Of a stretch of DNA of 64,000 nt, positions 6,900-16,026 are shown one piece after another. Below the pieces are notes generated by a model. The model saw only the letters and a program-made list of their open reading frames with translations. It made no database searches and was not told where the DNA came from. The first letter of the stretch is position 1, and every line of letters starts with the position of its first letter. Origin of the DNA: Desulfobaculum xiamenense (GTDB lineage Bacteria; Desulfobacterota; Desulfovibrionia; Desulfovibrionales; Desulfovibrionaceae); assembly GCF_011927665.1 (NCBI RefSeq), contig NZ_JAATJA010000001.1, forward strand, positions 105,019 through 169,018, read 5' to 3'. The position numbers and the translations under genes are program-made.

Positions 6900-9175
6900 G
6901 ATTCCACCCCCGAGACGCGCATGCGGTGGCTCCATGCGTTGTGGACGACGTAGCCGCCCGCCGCGTCGCACTCAAACTCCACCCAGTAGGTCACCGTGGA
7001 TGGCCGGTGCGTGGCCAGACGGCGCGGCGACCCCGCGCGGGCCAGAATGTGCCCGTCGCGCTTCGCGGCGAAGAGCGTGCGTGCCACGTCGCTTTCGAGG
7101 ATGCGCCGCTTTTCCATGATTTCCTTCGCCGCAGGGGTGTAGGCGATGGCGAGGGATTCGTGCTCCGGCCGTGGGGCGTTCGCTTCGCGCCAGAGGGTGT
7201 CCATGAGGCGTTCGCGCAGGCGCACGCGGTTTTCGCGACGTTTGGAAATGCCCGGCGCGGGGCGCGGCGTGGGCGGCGTGTCGTCCGCCGGAAAGAGCAG
7301 GTCGAGGAGGTGCAGGCAGGGCTTGCCAGCCTGCGCCAGCAGGTCGCGGCACATGGCGCAGTAGGTGAGGCCCGTCCCGTCGAGCTTTTCCGCCCGCCGC
7401 GCGGCCACGGTGGCTGCCAGCGGGGCGTTGGCGTCGGCAAGCAGTCCGCCGAACCCGCAGCACTCGGTGAGGCGACCGGAGAGGCTCGGCTCCGTTGGAG
7501 TAATGCCGAGCGCGGCGCACAGGGTGCGGACCTGTGCGCGCAGCGCGTCGTCATGACGCGTGGTGCACGGGTCGTGCAGGCAGAGCGGTCCGGCCGGGAC
7601 GGCTGGCGACGGCGGCATGCCGTATTGTCCGAGGACCGCCCACAGAGATGCAGTATTCGCTTCGGGCAGGTGCTCGCGAAGCATCTGGGCGCAGGTGGGG
7701 CAGGCGGTGACGAGTGTCGGTGTGCCGAGGGCCTCCCAGTCCGCGCGCAGTGCGTCCACGCTCGCGGCGAAGAGGTCCTGCCGCCCGGACCAGTGTGCCG
7801 GTGCGCCGCAGCAGCGCAGAAGGAGCGCCGTGCCGCCGGGTAGCGTCTCGCGCAGGTGTGCGTAGGTCCGCTCCACGGCGTCCGGGGCCGAGGCCGGGAG
7901 CTGGCAGCCCGGAAAGAAGACCCAGCGATTGGTCGTGGTTCCGGGCTGGAGCTTGGCGACCGCGCAGGATTCGCCGTTGGCGAAGGTCATGTCCCGCAGG
8001 GCGAATTCGTGCGCCGAGGGCGGCATCTTTCCGCGCTGGACCATGTCGCGCCGGGCGTCGAGGCACAGGGCGACCATGGGGAAGTGCTCGGGGCAGAGCT
8101 CCTCGCACAGTCCGCATAGCATACAGGAGTTGATAAGCGTGTTGGCCTGCCTTGTGCCCATGACGATGGACGCGTTGTTGTATATCTGGCGGGCGTAGGT
8201 CTTGGGGTAGCCCTTGAAGTGTTCGAGGTAGGCGCAGTGGCGCACGCATTCCATGCATTCGCAGCGCAGGCAGCGCCGGGCTTCCTCGCGGGCCGAGGTG
8301 TCGTCGTATCCTGTTGGGGGGACGGGCACGGGCGCGAGGGGCGCGACGTCCGAAATGTTTGTGTACAGTCGCGATGCGAAGGGGGCTTCACGTTCGCGAC
8401 CAGCGGTGAGGGATGCGCCCTGCATCAGACGCTCGATGGACAGCGCCGCCTTGCGCCCGAGGGCGGCCAGTGCAGCGGGCGAAGTGCCCGGCGCGGGGCT
8501 GGGGGCGGCGAAGAGTCCGGGGCGCGTGGTTTCGAGTGTGGTGGGATCGGGCGCGGGAATGCCGAGTGCCTCGGCTGGACACGCGCGGGGATCGACGAAC
8601 ACGGCGTCCGTGGCGGCGAGGAGCGCCTCGACCAATTTGGGGGCGGGTTCCGCATCCTCCACGAAGGTGACCCCGAGTGTGCGCAGGCGCTCCAGCTCGC
8701 GCTCCACGATGTCTGTCGGGCAGTCCTCCAGATATGCGCTGGCGGGGATGTCTGCCATGGCGCGGCAGTGGATGCGCACGGCGAAGCCCTTTCTGGCGAG
8801 GTCCCATGCGGCGGCGAGGGCGGGCAGGCCGCAGCCGATGATCGCGGCGTTTTTTCCGCGCGATGGCAGGGGATGCAGGGGTGGCGTTTTGCGGGCCGAT
8901 GTGGCGCAGAAGCGTTCGAGGGCCGCCATGTCGATGCCGCCACCGCACTGCGAACGCAGGCACGCTGCACGACAGGGAGCGTCGCAGATGCGGGCGAGGA
9001 TGCCGGGCAGGGGCAGGGTGCGGCAGAGCACGGCCCATGCGGCGTCGATTCGTCCGGCGGCGAGCAGGGTGCAGAATTCGCGGGCGTCCACGTGCAGCGG
9101 ACAGGCCGCGCGGCAGCGGGGAGGTTCCTCCTGAATGCAGCGGGCTTCGATGCGGTGCAGTTCCGCCTGATCCAT
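6896..9175 (-). CDS. Pyridine nucleotide-disulfide oxidoreductase-like / dicluster-binding Fe-S protein
   Basis: A 759-residue modular electron-transfer protein. The N-terminal cysteine region (CRAACPLHVDAREF, then CDAPCRAACLRSQCGGG) matches the Fe-S domain of GltB-small-subunit-like flavoproteins. A degenerate nucleotide-binding fold (AIIGCGLPALAAAWDLARKG) follows, then a dicluster ferredoxin region (CLRCECMECVRHCAYL and CMLCGLCEELCPEHFPM), and a C-terminal HdrB/GlpC-like CCG unit (LHDPCTTRH ... CCGFGG). This suggests electron exchange between Mop and another carrier. It lies directly after mop, separated by a 96-bp gap with a strong hairpin, and overlaps the mini-protein gene downstream. 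Confidence 0.87.
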   Translation of the reverse strand: MDQAELHRIEARCIQEEPPRCRAACPLHVDAREFCTLLAAGRIDAAWAVLCRTLPLPGILARICDAPCRAACLRSQCGGGIDMAALERFCATSARKTPPLHPLPSRGKNAAIIGCGLPALAAAWDLARKGFAVRIHCRAMADIPASAYLEDCPTDIVERELERLRTLGVTFVEDAEPAPKLVEALLAATDAVFVDPRACPAEALGIPAPDPTTLETTRPGLFAAPSPAPGTSPAALAALGRKAALSIERLMQGASLTAGREREAPFASRLYTNISDVAPLAPVPVPPTGYDDTSAREEARRCLRCECMECVRHCAYLEHFKGYPKTYARQIYNNASIVMGTRQANTLINSCMLCGLCEELCPEHFPMVALCLDARRDMVQRGKMPPSAHEFALRDMTFANGESCAVAKLQPGTTTNRWVFFPGCQLPASAPDAVERTYAHLRETLPGGTALLLRCCGAPAHWSGRQDLFAASVDALRADWEALGTPTLVTACPTCAQMLREHLPEANTASLWAVLGQYGMPPSPAVPAGPLCLHDPCTTRHDDALRAQVRTLCAALGITPTEPSLSGRLTECCGFGGLLADANAPLAATVAARRAEKLDGTGLTYCAMCRDLLAQAGKPCLHLLDLLFPADDTPPTPRPAPGISKRRENRVRLRERLMDTLWREANAPRPEHESLAIAYTPAAKEIMEKRRILESDVARTLFAAKRDGHILARAGSPRRLATHRPSTVTYWVEFECDAAGGYVVHNAWSHRMRVSGVES

Positions 9176-9211
9176 GTCGTTTCCGTTCCCGGATGAAGGT
9201 TCGATGGTGAG

Positions 9212-9250
9212 GCCCGGCCAGAGCCGTGGAACTGGCGGCTCCGGCCGGGC
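9212..9250 (-). terminator. Strong intercistronic hairpin between mop and the Fe-S oxidoreductase gene
   Basis: Nearly perfect 15-bp inverted repeat (GCCCGGCC...GGCCGGGC with one mismatch) around a 9-nt loop. No T-run follows on either strand, so it is more likely an mRNA-stabilising or attenuating hairpin that lets mop be expressed more than the genes after it than a full terminator. Confidence 0.6.
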
Positions 9251-9271
9251 GTTGTCAGTAGGACCGTGGTT

Positions 9272-11986
9272 CTACGCCTTGAGACCCGCGAGCACCTTTT
9301 CCGGCAGGGCCGGGAGCTTGGTGATGCGCACGCCGCAGGCGTTGTGGATGGCGTTGATGATGGCCGCATGCGGGCAGGTTAGCGGCAGCTCGCCCACGCC
9401 GGACGCGCCGAACGGGCCTTCCGGACGGTCGGTCTCGACGTAGACGATCTCCATGTCGTCGGGGATCTGCTTGATGTAGGGGAATCCCGCGCCGACCATG
9501 GTCGAGTGCTTCTTGATGTCCTCGTAGTCCTCGGTGAGGGCGAGGCCGATGCCCTGTGCCAGTCCGCCGTAGATCTGCCCGTCCACGACGAGTTTGTTGT
9601 TGATGCTGCCGATGTCGGCAACGAGGGTCATCTTCTCCACGGAGGTCTTGCCGGTGGACAGCTCCACCGCCACCTCGGCGAGGAACAGGCCGTACATGTA
9701 GCAGGCGAAGGGGCTGCCCTGTCCGTTCTCGTCGCACGCCGTGGCCGGGGCGGTCCACTTGCCGCTGTAGCGCACGGCGATATTCTCGGCGACCATTTCG
9801 TCGTAGGTGCGGAAGCCGCTGCCCTTGCGCATGCCGCCAAGGAGTAGCTCGCACGCGGCCTTGATGGAACGGCCCACCACCACCTGCGAGCGGCTGCCGC
9901 CGGCGGGGCCGCCGTTGGGGCAGGTGCGGGTGTCGTTCATGACCAGCTTGATCCGCTCGGGCGCGAGGCGAAGCGGACGAAGCGCCTCGTGCGCGGTGCC
10001 GAGGACGCCCATGTCCGCGCCCTGTCCGTGGTCGTGCCAGCAGGCGTAGATGGTCACGGAGCCGTCGGCGTTCAGTTCGGCTTCGGATTCCGCCGAGTCC
10101 GGACCGTCGAGGCCGGAGCCGTACACGCCGAGGGAGATGCCCACGCCGCGCTTGACCTCTGCGGTGGATTTCGCGGCGGCACGTTTCTTCGCTTCCTCGT
10201 AGCGCGGGCGCATGGCTTCGAATATCTGGGGCAGGCTCAGTACCTCGGGCACCTGGCCGGTGGGCGTGGTTGAGCCTTCGCGGTAGAGGTTTCTGAATCG
10301 CAGTTCGAAGGGGTCCATGCCGAGTTTTTCGGCCAGTTCGTCCATGAGCACTTCCGAGGCGAATTCGCTTTGTGGCGAGCCGTAGCCACGGAAGGCCGAA
10401 CCCCATGCGTGGTTGGTGCATACGGTGCGGCCCTCGCCACGGATGGCCGGGATGTCGTAGCCCGCGCCGATGAACTGTGCGCCGCGCAGGGTGAGCAGGT
10501 CGCCGAATTCGGAGTAGGGGCCGTGGTCCACGGTCCAGTCCGTCTCCATGCCGAGGAGCTTGCCGTCGGAGTCGGCGGCCATGCGCACGTTCATGAAGAA
10601 GGGCGAGCGTTTTCCGGTGTAGGTCTGCTGCTGGTACCAGGTGTAGTTCAGGAACACCGGGCGACCGGTGGCGATGCAGGCCACGCCCACCAGCGCTTCC
10701 ATGGTGGGGCTGAACTTGTAGCCGAAGGTGCCGCCGGTGGGGTTCTGGACCATGATCAGGCGCTCCGGCTCTATGCCGATGCCGGGGGCGATCATCGCGC
10801 CGTGCAGGTGCAGACCGATGGATTTGGAGTGGATGCACAGCTTGCCTTCGTCGTCGAGGTAGGCGAAGCCCACATCCGGCTCAATGGGCATGTGCGGCTG
10901 ACGGCCGACGTAGAAATCGTCCTCGACGATGACCTTGGCCTTGTCGAAGATGGGGGCCGTCTCGCCGCCCTTGGCGATCTTCTGGATGAAGTAGACGTTG
11001 GGCGTGCCGGGGTGGATTTCCATGGCGTCGTCGGCCATGGCCGCGTAGGCGTTCATGTACTCGGGGAGCTGTTCGAGTTCCACACGGACCTTGGCGGCGG
11101 CCGCCTTAGCGTTCTTTTCCGAGTCCGCGCAGACGATGGCGATGGCGTCGCCGTACTGGAAGACCTTGTCATCGCAGAGGATGGGGCGGTCCCAGCCGTC
11201 GCCCTTGTTGGTGGGGAAGGTGATGAGACCGGTGATGCGGTTCTTGCCCTTCACGTCCTTGTGGGTGACCACCTTGAACACGCCGGGCATCTTCTCGGCC
11301 TCGGAGGTGTCGATGGATACGATCTTCGCGTGGGAGACGTCCGCCTGTACCAGCGCGCAGCGAAGTGTGTCGTCGGGCATGCGCAGGCCGAGGTCCGCGC
11401 CGTAGTCGAGCGTTCCGGTGACCTTGGCCACGGCCGTGGGCCGGGGATATTTGGACCCCCAGATGCGGCCGTCCTCGGGCACGCGGAAGAGCAGGTCGTC
11501 GAGTTTCATGTCGCCGCGCATGACGGCCGCCGCGTCCATGACGGCGTCCACGAGCTGCTTGTAACCCGTGCAGCGGCAGGCGTTGCGGTGTTTCTGGAAC
11601 CAGTCGCGGATGTCCTCGCGCGAGGGCGAGGGGTTCTCAAGCAGGAGCGCGTAGGTGGAGACGATGAAGCCCGGCGTGCAGAAGCCGCACTGGGCCGCGC
11701 CGTGGGCCATCCACGACACCTGGATGGGATGGAGCTGGTTCGGGGTGCCGATGCCCTCCACGGTGATGACCTTGGCGTAGTCGGGCACCTTGGACATCTT
11801 GAGGGAGCAGGAGCGTTTGAGCTTGCCGTCCACGATCACGGAACAGCTGCCGCACTGACCCGTGCCGCAGCCGATCTTGACGCTGGTCAGCCCGAGGGTC
11901 TCGCGCAGGACCGTCGCCAGCGCGTCATCCCCGTCGGCCATGACCATGCGGTCCACGCCGTTCACGTTGATGGTCCGTTTGATCAT
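9272..11986 (-). CDS. mop: Molybdenum-containing aldehyde oxidoreductase (Mop)
   Basis: A 904-residue molybdenum hydroxylase of the xanthine oxidase family that oxidises aldehydes to acids with water. The plant-type 2Fe-2S cluster uses Cys40, 45, 48 and 60; the helical second cluster uses Cys100, 103, 137 and 139, the same numbering I recall for D. gigas Mop (about 907 residues). The molybdopterin-binding part includes PADGRIW-like DGRIWGSKYPRPTAVAKVTG and FRGYGSPQSEF, and the catalytic Glu is Glu866 in GASGVGELPL. There is no FAD domain, as in Desulfovibrio Mop. It is the main client of the XdhC, nucleotidyltransferase and Trs-type genes downstream. The stop lies 97 bp before the next gene. 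Confidence 0.97.
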   Translation of the reverse strand: MIKRTINVNGVDRMVMADGDDALATVLRETLGLTSVKIGCGTGQCGSCSVIVDGKLKRSCSLKMSKVPDYAKVITVEGIGTPNQLHPIQVSWMAHGAAQCGFCTPGFIVSTYALLLENPSPSREDIRDWFQKHRNACRCTGYKQLVDAVMDAAAVMRGDMKLDDLLFRVPEDGRIWGSKYPRPTAVAKVTGTLDYGADLGLRMPDDTLRCALVQADVSHAKIVSIDTSEAEKMPGVFKVVTHKDVKGKNRITGLITFPTNKGDGWDRPILCDDKVFQYGDAIAIVCADSEKNAKAAAAKVRVELEQLPEYMNAYAAMADDAMEIHPGTPNVYFIQKIAKGGETAPIFDKAKVIVEDDFYVGRQPHMPIEPDVGFAYLDDEGKLCIHSKSIGLHLHGAMIAPGIGIEPERLIMVQNPTGGTFGYKFSPTMEALVGVACIATGRPVFLNYTWYQQQTYTGKRSPFFMNVRMAADSDGKLLGMETDWTVDHGPYSEFGDLLTLRGAQFIGAGYDIPAIRGEGRTVCTNHAWGSAFRGYGSPQSEFASEVLMDELAEKLGMDPFELRFRNLYREGSTTPTGQVPEVLSLPQIFEAMRPRYEEAKKRAAAKSTAEVKRGVGISLGVYGSGLDGPDSAESEAELNADGSVTIYACWHDHGQGADMGVLGTAHEALRPLRLAPERIKLVMNDTRTCPNGGPAGGSRSQVVVGRSIKAACELLLGGMRKGSGFRTYDEMVAENIAVRYSGKWTAPATACDENGQGSPFACYMYGLFLAEVAVELSTGKTSVEKMTLVADIGSINNKLVVDGQIYGGLAQGIGLALTEDYEDIKKHSTMVGAGFPYIKQIPDDMEIVYVETDRPEGPFGASGVGELPLTCPHAAIINAIHNACGVRITKLPALPEKVLAGLKA

Positions 11987-12061
11987 CGAATGATCCTCCT
12001 TCTGATTTCTGCGTTGCCTCGTATGGGAAGGGCGCCACTTAGGCGCCGGACCGTCGGGACA

Positions 12062-13081
12062 CTATTTGCCGAAGGGACAGATGGGGAAACGGCAGGTCTC
12101 GCACCCGGCGCAGAAGCCGCCGTGGCCGAGTTCCGCGATGTCCGCGCGGGTTGGGCGTTCGCCCGCCACGATGCGCGGGACCACGAGGTCGAAGATGCTC
12201 GCCCCGTAGTACATGACGCAGCCGGGCAGGCCCACGATGGGAATCTCGCCGAGGTAGGCCAGCATGAACATCACGCCGGGGAAGGTGGGCGAGCCGTAGG
12301 TGGCGACCTCGGCTCCCGTGGCGCGGATGCTGGCGGGGGTCTGGTCGTCGGGGTCCACGCTCATGCCGCCGGTGACCACGACCATCTGCGCGCCTGCGTT
12401 GACGAAATTCATGATGGCGTCGCGGGTGGTCAGGGGATCGTCGCCGACGAGGCTCTGGCCCATGACCTCGCAGCCGAGCGCCTTGAATTTTTTGCGGATG
12501 ACGGGGCCGAACTTGTCCGTGATGCGGCCGTGAAGGACTTCGCTGCCCGTGGTCACCACGCCCACGCGCAGGTGGCGGAAGGGCTTCACGCTGACCACGG
12601 GGCCGCATTCGGCGCAGATGGCCTCCACCTGTTCGATCTTGCCTTCGTCGATGACTAGCGGCACCACGCGCGTTCCGGCCACGGGGCGCGGCTTCGACAC
12701 GTGCAGGCCGTCGTGCATGGTGGCCAGCACGACCTCGTCGATGGAATTGATGCGGCGCAGGGCCTCGACGTTGACGCTCAGCATGCCGGGCGCGGCCGTC
12801 ATGTTGATGCGGCCCTCGCAGACGTCGGACAGGGTGATGCCGGGGCCGGCCGTGGCGGCGGCGATGCGCCGGGCGGCGTCGTCCTCGTGGAGCTGGCGGT
12901 CGTCGAGGGAGAGCACGTAGACGTGCTCCTTGCCGATTTCGAGAAGGGCGGGGATGTCCTCGCGGCGGATGATGTGACCCTTTCTGAAGGCGGGGCCCTT
13001 GAATTCGCCGGGGACGATGCGGGTCATGTCATGGCAGAGGATACTGCCAATGGAATCTTCGACTGGAACTGCTTTCATCAT
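12062..13081 (-). CDS. Molybdopterin-binding (MoeA/MogA-like domain) protein with Cys-rich tail
   Basis: A 339-residue protein whose central and C-terminal part is a MoCF-type molybdopterin-binding domain: VGVVTTGSEVLHGRITDKFGPVIRKKF, then VVVTGGMSVDPDDQTPASIRATG and IPIVGLPGCVMYYG. The N-terminal third resembles the lead-in of MoeA-like proteins. The tail has CAGCETCRFPICPFGK, a possible metal site. It is first in the Mop operon, 75 bp before mop, and probably helps molybdate or tungstate insertion into molybdopterin. ATG at 13081 or the next codon at 13078 are equally possible. A sigma-70-like promoter lies about 110 bp upstream. Confidence 0.88.
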   Translation of the reverse strand: MMKAVPVEDSIGSILCHDMTRIVPGEFKGPAFRKGHIIRREDIPALLEIGKEHVYVLSLDDRQLHEDDAARRIAAATAGPGITLSDVCEGRINMTAAPGMLSVNVEALRRINSIDEVVLATMHDGLHVSKPRPVAGTRVVPLVIDEGKIEQVEAICAECGPVVSVKPFRHLRVGVVTTGSEVLHGRITDKFGPVIRKKFKALGCEVMGQSLVGDDPLTTRDAIMNFVNAGAQMVVVTGGMSVDPDDQTPASIRATGAEVATYGSPTFPGVMFMLAYLGEIPIVGLPGCVMYYGASIFDLVVPRIVAGERPTRADIAELGHGGFCAGCETCRFPICPFGK

Positions 13082-13190
13082 TGCGTATCGGCTCCGTATG
13101 GTCCTCGCGGCGTTCTGTCGCGCGGGTTGGCTGTCGATATTCGTCGGGAAAGGTTCGTATTCGTCTGTAATTCCGTTTGATTTTGATTTT

Positions 13191-13219
13191 TATATGTCCC
13201 GCGAAACATAACAAGTCAA
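13191..13219 (-). promoter_or_regulatory. Candidate sigma-70 promoter of the Mop operon
   Basis: On the minus strand TTGACT (13219-13214) is followed after 17 bp by CATATA (13196-13191); an alternative -10, TATAAA, is shifted by 2 bp. The surrounding 13170-13220 is distinctly AT-rich for this genome. It faces the molybdopterin-binding gene at 13081. Confidence 0.5.
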
Positions 13220-13340
13220 TGCCAATCGCCGGATTTTCCGGAAATATTCGCGGGGTTGCGGCTGGAAGGCCGTGGCGACGGATGCTATGCAGCGGTAGGC
13301 GGCATGGCCGCGCATCATGAGAAAAGCGAGGAGAGGTGCC

Positions 13341-13691
13341 GTGGAACGTCCGAAGATGCGGATGCGGATGAAGGTGTGGCTGGAAGACGCCGATGGAACG
13401 GCCTTCGGCATGGGCGGGGCCGCCCTGCTGCGGGAAGTGGAGCGTACAGGATCGCTGGCCGGTGCGGCGCGTGAACTCGGCATGTCCTATCGCGCCGCGT
13501 GGGGCAGGCTCAAGAAGACCGAGGCCGGGCTTGGCGTCGCGCTGGTGGAGAAGAAGGGCGGCAACAAGGCCGGGTATCGGCTGTCCGTCTTCGGGCGGGA
13601 GCTTCTGGAGGCCTTCGAGGCGTGGGACGCCCGCGTGCGGGCCGAGGCCGAACGCGGCGCGCGCGAACTGCTTCCGCTTGATTTTGACTGA
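13341..13691 (+). CDS. ModE-like winged-helix regulator, DNA-binding domain only
   Basis: A 116-residue protein matching the N-terminal DNA-binding domain of ModE: LLREVERTGSLAGAARELGMSYRAAWGRLKKTEAGLGVALVEKKGGNKAGYRLSVFGRELL is the ModE/LysR-type helix-turn-helix and wing (quoted in parts here: GSLAGAARELGMSYRAAW, then LVEKKGGNKAGY). No molybdate-binding TOBE domain follows, so it either senses nothing itself or works with another protein. GTG at 13341 is chosen for its AGGAGAGG ribosome site 5-8 bp upstream; an ATG at 13317 or 13356 is possible. It is divergent from the Mop operon and convergent with modABC, so it likely controls one of them. Confidence 0.78.
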   Translation: MERPKMRMRMKVWLEDADGTAFGMGGAALLREVERTGSLAGAARELGMSYRAAWGRLKKTEAGLGVALVEKKGGNKAGYRLSVFGRELLEAFEAWDARVRAEAERGARELLPLDFD

Positions 13692-13712
13692 AGGGATATG
13701 CGGGGCGACGTT

Positions 13713-13760
13713 GCGGGGGCGGAGGGATGATTGAACATCCTTTCGCCCCCGCGCGTTTTT
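13713..13760 (+). terminator. Intrinsic terminator after the ModE-like gene
   Basis: A long GC-rich stem (left arm starting GCGGGGGCG, right arm ending CGCCCCCGC) with two mismatches and a loop near ATTGAA is followed by GCGTTTTT. It lies in the gap between the convergent ModE-like gene and modC. Confidence 0.75.
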
Positions 13761-13765
13761 CGAAA

Positions 13766-14497
13766 TCAGAATGTGCCGGTGGCTCGCAGCGCCGGGCCGT
13801 CGTCCGCAGGCGCCACGGACCGTGCCCCGCCGTTTGAACGCGGGCGTCCCATGCCCTGCCGCTCCAGCCACTCGGGAGAGGCGTGACCGGCTTCCACGGC
13901 GAGGATGTCGTCCGCGAGCTGGTAGGCCTCTTCGAGGTCGTGGGTGACGTGGACCATGGGGATGCCGAGGTCGTCCTTGAGCCGTAACAGTTCGACGCGC
14001 AGGGCGTTTCGCGTGGCGACGTCGAGCGCGGAGAAGGGTTCGTCGAGCAGGAGCATGACCGGGCAGCGCGCCAGAGCCTGACAGAATGCCGCCCGCTGTC
14101 GTTCGCCGCCGGAGATGGACGAGGGGCGGCGCGAGGCGAGGTGCGTGATGCCGAAGCGTTCGAGCAGGTCCGGCACGCAGGCCCTGTCGCGCGCGGCAAA
14201 GGCGACGTTGCCTGCCACGGTGAGGTGCGGGAAGAGCGTGTAGTCCTGAAAGACCATGCCCAGCCCGCGCTTCTGCGGCGGCACGAACAGGCCCTGCCCG
14301 CTGTCGTTCCATGTGGCGTCGCCAAGGGTGATGCGCCCGGAGTCGGGCCGTTCGAGCCCCGCGATGGTGCGGATGAGCGTGCTCTTGCCTGCGCCGGAAG
14401 GGCCGACCACGGCGGTGAGCGTGCCGGGGGCGCATTCGAAGGCGATGTCGAGTGTGAAGTTGGCGAGCTTTTTCGTGATGTCCACGCGCAGGGTCAT
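13766..14497 (-). CDS. modC: Molybdate ABC transporter ATP-binding protein ModC
   Basis: A 243-residue ABC ATPase: Walker A GPSGAGKST (33-41), Q-loop VFQDYTLFPHL, signature SSISGGERQRAAF, Walker B VMLLLDEPFSALD and switch His in VTHDLEEAYQ. It is shorter than E. coli ModC because the C-terminal TOBE (molybdate-sensing) domain is absent. It overlaps modB by 4 bp and is the last gene of modABC. The longer open frame upstream lies in modB and is discarded. Energises molybdate and/or tungstate import. Confidence 0.93.
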   Translation of the reverse strand: MTLRVDITKKLANFTLDIAFECAPGTLTAVVGPSGAGKSTLIRTIAGLERPDSGRITLGDATWNDSGQGLFVPPQKRGLGMVFQDYTLFPHLTVAGNVAFAARDRACVPDLLERFGITHLASRRPSSISGGERQRAAFCQALARCPVMLLLDEPFSALDVATRNALRVELLRLKDDLGIPMVHVTHDLEEAYQLADDILAVEAGHASPEWLERQGMGRPRSNGGARSVAPADDGPALRATGTF

Positions 14498-15150
14498 GGG
14501 CGTCTCCGGTTGATGCAGTTGATGGCCACCAGCGCGAGGAAGCTGACCGGGACGAGCGCGGCGGACATCCACAGCGCGTCGTCGTAGCGCAGGGCTTCCA
14601 CTGCCTCGTAGATGGCGATGGAGGCGACCTTGGTCGTGCCGGGAATGCTGCCGCCGACCATGAGAATCACGCCGAATTCGCCAAGGCTGTGCGCGAAGAC
14701 GAGCACCGCCGCGGCGGCGAGGCCGGGCAGACTGTTGGGCAGCACCACGCGGAAGAATGTGGCCAGTGGCGACACGCCGAGCACTGCGGCGTTTTCGAGC
14801 AGCCGGATGTCCAGCTTCTCGAAGGCGGCGCGCATGGGTTGCACGGCGAAGGGCAGGTTGTAGACCAGCGAGGCGATGAGGATGCCCGTGAAGCTGAACA
14901 CCAGCCGTTGCCCGGTGGCGTCCTCCCACAGACCGCCGAGGGGGCCTCGCGGACCCATGGCCACCAGCAGCCCGAAGCCGAGAACCGTGGGCGGCAGGAC
15001 CATGGGTAGCGAGACCACCGCATCGACGAGGCTTTTGCCCCGAAAGCGGCAGAACGCCAGCAGATATGCCGCTGGCGCCGCCGCAATCGGGATGAGAAGC
15101 GTTGTCGCCAGCGCGAGCTTGGCGGACAGGAAGAGCGGGGAGAGATCCAT
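14494..15150 (-). CDS. modB: Molybdate ABC transporter permease ModB
   Basis: A 218-residue inner-membrane permease with about five to six hydrophobic segments. The cytoplasmic EAA loop, which docks on the ATPase, is visible as ENAAVLGVSPLATFFRVVLPNSLPG; LPMVLPPTVLGFGLLVAMG is typical of ModB. It starts one base after the modA stop and overlaps modC by 4 bp. It forms the molybdate channel with ModC. Confidence 0.93.
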   Translation of the reverse strand: MDLSPLFLSAKLALATTLLIPIAAAPAAYLLAFCRFRGKSLVDAVVSLPMVLPPTVLGFGLLVAMGPRGPLGGLWEDATGQRLVFSFTGILIASLVYNLPFAVQPMRAAFEKLDIRLLENAAVLGVSPLATFFRVVLPNSLPGLAAAAVLVFAHSLGEFGVILMVGGSIPGTTKVASIAIYEAVEALRYDDALWMSAALVPVSFLALVAINCINRRRP

Positions 15151-15151
15151 G

Positions 15152-15886
15152 TTATTCGTAGCCGTACTTCGCCTTGATGGACTGCACCTCGGGGGTGGCG
15201 AGGAACTTCACGAAGGCCAGTGCCGCGTCGCGGTGCTCGGCGTTCTTGAGCACGCAGGCGGACTGGATGATGGCCGGGGCCTCATCAATCATCACGAAGC
15301 CGCCCTTGCGACCGGCGTCCGTGAAGGTGGACGAGTAGGCGCAGAAGCCCGCGTCGGCCGCGCCGGTCTGCGCGTACTGGAAGGCCTGCGCGATGGACTG
15401 GGCGTGCGCGAGGCGGGGCTGAACGGCGTCCCACAGGCCCACGGCCTTGAGCGCGACCATGGCCGAGGTGCCGTAGGGCGCGGTCTCGGTATTGGCGATG
15501 GCGATGCGCGCGAGCTTCTGGTCCTTGACGGACTCGACCCACGGGCGGGAGGCGATGGCGGGGTCGGAGGACCACAGCACCACGCGGCCCTTGGCGTAGA
15601 CGAAGGGCGCGTCGGCCTGCCCGGCCTCGTGGAGCATGGCCGGGCGACGTTCGTCGGCGGAGAGGAACACGTCGAAGGGCGCGCCGTTGGTGATCTGGCC
15701 GTAGAGCTTGCCGGTGGAGGTGTAGGTGGCCTGCGCTTCGAGACCCGTGGCGGCCTTGAAGGCGGGGATGATTTCCTGCATGGCGGGCATGAAGTTGGCC
15801 GCCTGCGCGATCAGAAGGTCCGCCGCGCGCGCCGTTGCGGGCAGAACGAGGCATGCGGCCAGCACGAGGGCGAAAATGCGTTTCAT
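15152..15886 (-). CDS. modA: Molybdate-binding periplasmic protein ModA
   Basis: A 244-residue exported binding protein. The signal peptide MKRIFALVLAACLVLPATARA ends near residue 21 with an AxA site. The mature part follows the ModA pattern: AANFMPAMQEIIPAFKAATG, the oxyanion-binding Ser of YTSTGKLYGQI, FLSADERRPAML, and NTETAPYGTSAMVAL. It captures molybdate or tungstate. ATG 15886 has GGAG 8 bp upstream. It is divergent from tunR; the 140-bp gap holds a perfect palindrome that probably controls both. Confidence 0.94.
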   Translation of the reverse strand: MKRIFALVLAACLVLPATARAADLLIAQAANFMPAMQEIIPAFKAATGLEAQATYTSTGKLYGQITNGAPFDVFLSADERRPAMLHEAGQADAPFVYAKGRVVLWSSDPAIASRPWVESVKDQKLARIAIANTETAPYGTSAMVALKAVGLWDAVQPRLAHAQSIAQAFQYAQTGAADAGFCAYSSTFTDAGRKGGFVMIDEAPAIIQSACVLKNAEHRDAALAFVKFLATPEVQSIKAKYGYE

Positions 15887-15927
15887 TGCTGCGACTCCAT
15901 AGAGTTGAGATTGCGGCTGGTTGCCGA

Positions 15928-15948
15928 TAGGGTGCGATTCGCACCCTA
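15928..15948. promoter_or_regulatory. Perfect 21-bp palindrome between modA and tunR, candidate TunR operator
   Basis: Ten-base arms TAGGGTGCGA and TCGCACCCTA flank a single central T. It lies 42 bp upstream of modA and about 80 bp upstream of tunR, where a regulator would act on both divergent genes. Confidence 0.65.
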
Positions 15949-16026
15949 GGATTCCGGCGAGCCGGGGACAACCGTGTCACGGGGATTATGGGAAGCGTGA
16001 CCATGACGGGGTATGAGGGAGAAATC

